Origin: Planctomycetota bacterium | GTDB taxonomy: Bacteria > Planctomycetota > UBA11346 | DNA length: 6,583 bases | Assembly: GCA_947440715.1 (NCBI GenBank) | Contig: CANETI010000150.1 | Span: forward strand, 1 to 6,583 | Direction of reading: 5' to 3' | Part shown: one piece after another, positions 5,052 to 6,583 of the stretch | Position numbering within the stretch: position 1 is the stretch's first letter | Layout: each line of letters starts with the position of its first letter | Notes under the pieces: generated by a model | The model's database searches: none | The model's input: only the letters and a program-made list of their open reading frames with translations | Told to the model about the DNA's origin: nothing | Position numbers and translations under genes: made by a program

Positions 5052-5648
5052 ATGCCCATTCCCTATGTTATCGAAAAGGACTCGCGCGGCGAGCGCAGCT
5101 ACGACATCTATAGTCGATTGCTGAAAGACCGGATCATTTTCTTGGGTGAACCCATTGATGATTTTGTGTCGAACGTGGTCGTGGCGCAATTATTGTTTTT
5201 GCAAAGCCAAAAGCGCGACGCAGACATTACGCTTTATATTAATTCGCCAGGTGGATTAGTTAACGCGGGTTTTGCCATTTTTGATACCATGGCCTATCTC
5301 ACTTGTGATGTTGCCACCGTCTGTATCGGACAGGCAGCAAGCATGGGGGCATTTTTATTGGCCGCAGGCACGAAGGGCAAACGCTTCGCGCTGCCACACA
5401 GCCGCATCATGATTCATCAACCGATGGGCGGCACTCAAGGCCAGGCCAGTGACATTGAAATTCAGGCCAAAGAATTACTACGCCTCAAAAAAGAGCTCAA
5501 CCGTATTTTAGCCGATAACACGGGTAAATCGATCGAAAAAGTCGCCAAAGATAGCGAGCGCGATTTCTACATGAGCTCAGAAGAAGCCTGCGCCTACGGA
5601 ATTATCGATCGAGTTGTTTCGAAGCCGGTTGTTACCTCGGCGAATTAA
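5052..5648 (+). CDS. clpP: ATP-dependent Clp protease proteolytic subunit (198 aa)
   Basis: Serine peptidase that forms the tetradecameric barrel of the cytoplasmic ClpXP protease and degrades unfolded polypeptides. The catalytic triad is complete: Ser97 in GQAASMGAFLLAAG, His122 in SRIMIHQPMGG and Asp171 in DSERDFYMSSEEA, the same numbers as in mature E. coli ClpP. The N-terminus MPIPYVIEKDSRGERSYDIYSRLLKDRIIFLG is the family form with little or no propeptide; IYSRLLKDRIIFLG and the oxyanion-loop segment SPGG (about 65-68) are conserved. The reading frame stays open upstream to an ATG at 4857, but those 65 codons resemble no ClpP presequence. I therefore start at 5052, preceded by a modest AGAGAAAGA. 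clpX follows after 46 bp. The usual tig neighbour is absent upstream, where a divergent gene lies instead. Confidence 0.97.
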   Translation: MPIPYVIEKDSRGERSYDIYSRLLKDRIIFLGEPIDDFVSNVVVAQLLFLQSQKRDADITLYINSPGGLVNAGFAIFDTMAYLTCDVATVCIGQAASMGAFLLAAGTKGKRFALPHSRIMIHQPMGGTQGQASDIEIQAKELLRLKKELNRILADNTGKSIEKVAKDSERDFYMSSEEACAYGIIDRVVSKPVVTSAN

Positions 5649-5694
5649 GCCCGTTTGTTACCTGTGCCCGCCCAAAGATCACCTGAAAGAAAAC

Positions 5695-6583
5695 ATGGCT
5701 AAAAATAAAACCAAAGACAGTGATAAGGGCGGGGAAATCTGCAGTTTTTGCGGACGGGCATCTGATCAAGTAGAACGCTTAATCAACGGCCCGCCCGGAG
5801 TTTCTATCTGTAATGAATGTGTAGATGTCTGCTCAACGTTGTTGCGCGACAACACGCGTGGGAACGCAGGTAAAAAAGGCGTTGAACAACCAAAGATTGG
5901 TAAAAGTCTTACGCCATCTGAGATTAAAGCGTATCTCGATCAACACATTATTGGCCAAGAGCAGGCCAAGCGCACGATCGCGGTTGCGGTTTACAATCAC
6001 TACAAACGCCTGCGCGTAAACCAAAGTGGTGGCGCGAATGGCATTGAGTTAGAAAAATCTAACATCTTACTCCTTGGGCCGACGGGTTGTGGAAAGACGG
6101 CAATTGCTCGCTGTTTAGCAAAATTACTGAACGTGCCTTTTGCCATCGGTGATGCGACAACGCTTACCGAAGCTGGTTACGTTGGTGAAGACGTGGAAAA
6201 TTTAATTTTACGACTGCTGCAAAATGCCAATTTTGAAGTACCACGCGCAGAAATGGGCATTATTTACGTAGACGAAATTGATAAAGTCGCGCGCTCATCA
6301 GGAAATGTATCGATCACTCGCGACGTTTCTGGCGAAGGCGTACAGCAGGCCCTGCTCAAACTCGTTGAGGGTACGATTGCAAATGTTCCACCAGGTGGTG
6401 GGCGTAAACATCCAGAACAAAAATATATTCAGGTAAACACTGAAAATATCCTTTTTATCTGTGGTGGTGCCTTTGGTGGTTTAGCGGAAATTATCGGACG
6501 CCGTTTAGGTGATAAACGTGTTGGTTTTAAAGTTGATATGAACGATATCGATTTGCCAACCGTTGAGGAAGACGAACGTTTAC
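5695..6583 (+). CDS. clpX: Clp protease ATP-binding subunit ClpX, N-terminal part (3' end cut by window edge)
   Basis: AAA+ unfoldase that recognises substrates, unfolds them using ATP and feeds them into ClpP. The first 296 residues, roughly 70 percent of a usual ClpX, are present without a frameshift. An N-terminal zinc-binding domain carries Cys16-x2-Cys19 and Cys39-x2-Cys42 (ICSFCGRASDQVERLI, ICNECVDVC). The AAA+ module has Walker A GPTGCGKT (128-135), pore loop 1 GYVGED (161-166) and Walker B IIYVDEID (189-196). It also has the VSGEGVQQALLKLVEGT block with pore loop 2 (about 211-227), and the substrate-binding RKH loop at 237-239 in GGGRKHPEQ. The IGF-type ClpP-docking loop and the sensor 2 arginine, expected near or beyond residue 270, are not visible or lie outside the window. 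The start ATG has a weak GAAAGAAA upstream; the 46-bp gap shows no promoter or terminator, so it is probably co-transcribed with clpP. Confidence 0.97.
   Translation, partial: MAKNKTKDSDKGGEICSFCGRASDQVERLINGPPGVSICNECVDVCSTLLRDNTRGNAGKKGVEQPKIGKSLTPSEIKAYLDQHIIGQEQAKRTIAVAVYNHYKRLRVNQSGGANGIELEKSNILLLGPTGCGKTAIARCLAKLLNVPFAIGDATTLTEAGYVGEDVENLILRLLQNANFEVPRAEMGIIYVDEIDKVARSSGNVSITRDVSGEGVQQALLKLVEGTIANVPPGGGRKHPEQKYIQVNTENILFICGGAFGGLAEIIGRRLGDKRVGFKVDMNDIDLPTVEEDERL

Noticed and set aside
5825..6024. Short frames on both strands inside clpX
   Set aside because: The uninterrupted ClpX frame with its zinc finger and AAA+ motifs explains this segment.

Overview
The window looks like chromosome of a free-living bacterium, most likely a planctomycete-type lineage. 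That placement is an inference. It rests on the secreted TPR/HEAT-like protein with repeated 'G-x-D-x-G-Y-x-P ... W-x-x-W' units, a style common in Planctomycetota, and on a SprT-type metalloprotease of a kind I associate with Planctomycetota and Myxococcota. The housekeeping genes alone do not fix the phylum. I see no rRNA, tRNA, CRISPR array, complete insertion sequence or defence system.

Layout: (1) positions 1-1092 hold the 3' part of proS (prolyl-tRNA synthetase with an editing insertion), ended by a hairpin/T-run terminator at 1128-1163. (2) Positions 1164-1741 have no confident gene. This stretch holds an AT-rich half, a coding-like but frame-broken minus-strand stretch (1279-1559), several potential RNA hairpins, and an AT-rich island (1551-1612) in which a 22-bp palindrome is overlapped by promoter-like boxes on both strands. 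(3) A minus-strand cluster, read from right to left, comprises a secreted TPR/HEAT-like protein (4758-3253), a YggS/PLPBP-family pyridoxal-phosphate homeostasis protein (3207-2500) and a SprT/DUF45-type zinc metalloprotease (2503-1742). The gap after the first gene is 45 bp, and the last two overlap by 4 bp (ATGA). (4) A divergent intergenic region (4759-5051) carries candidate promoters both ways, tandem small palindromes, and a short upstream ORF with a good Shine-Dalgarno and an internal GC-rich hairpin. (5) On the plus strand, clpP (5052-5648) and clpX (from 5695, running off the right edge) form the core of the ClpXP ATP-dependent protease.

How they fit together: ClpX unfolds substrates and feeds them into the ClpP barrel, so those two are a functional unit. 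YggS and the SprT-like protease are probably co-transcribed and translationally coupled, but no shared pathway is known to me. The most useful leads are the leader of clpP, the promoter/palindrome island at 1551-1612 with the decayed coding-like stretch beside it, and the repeat architecture of the secreted protein.
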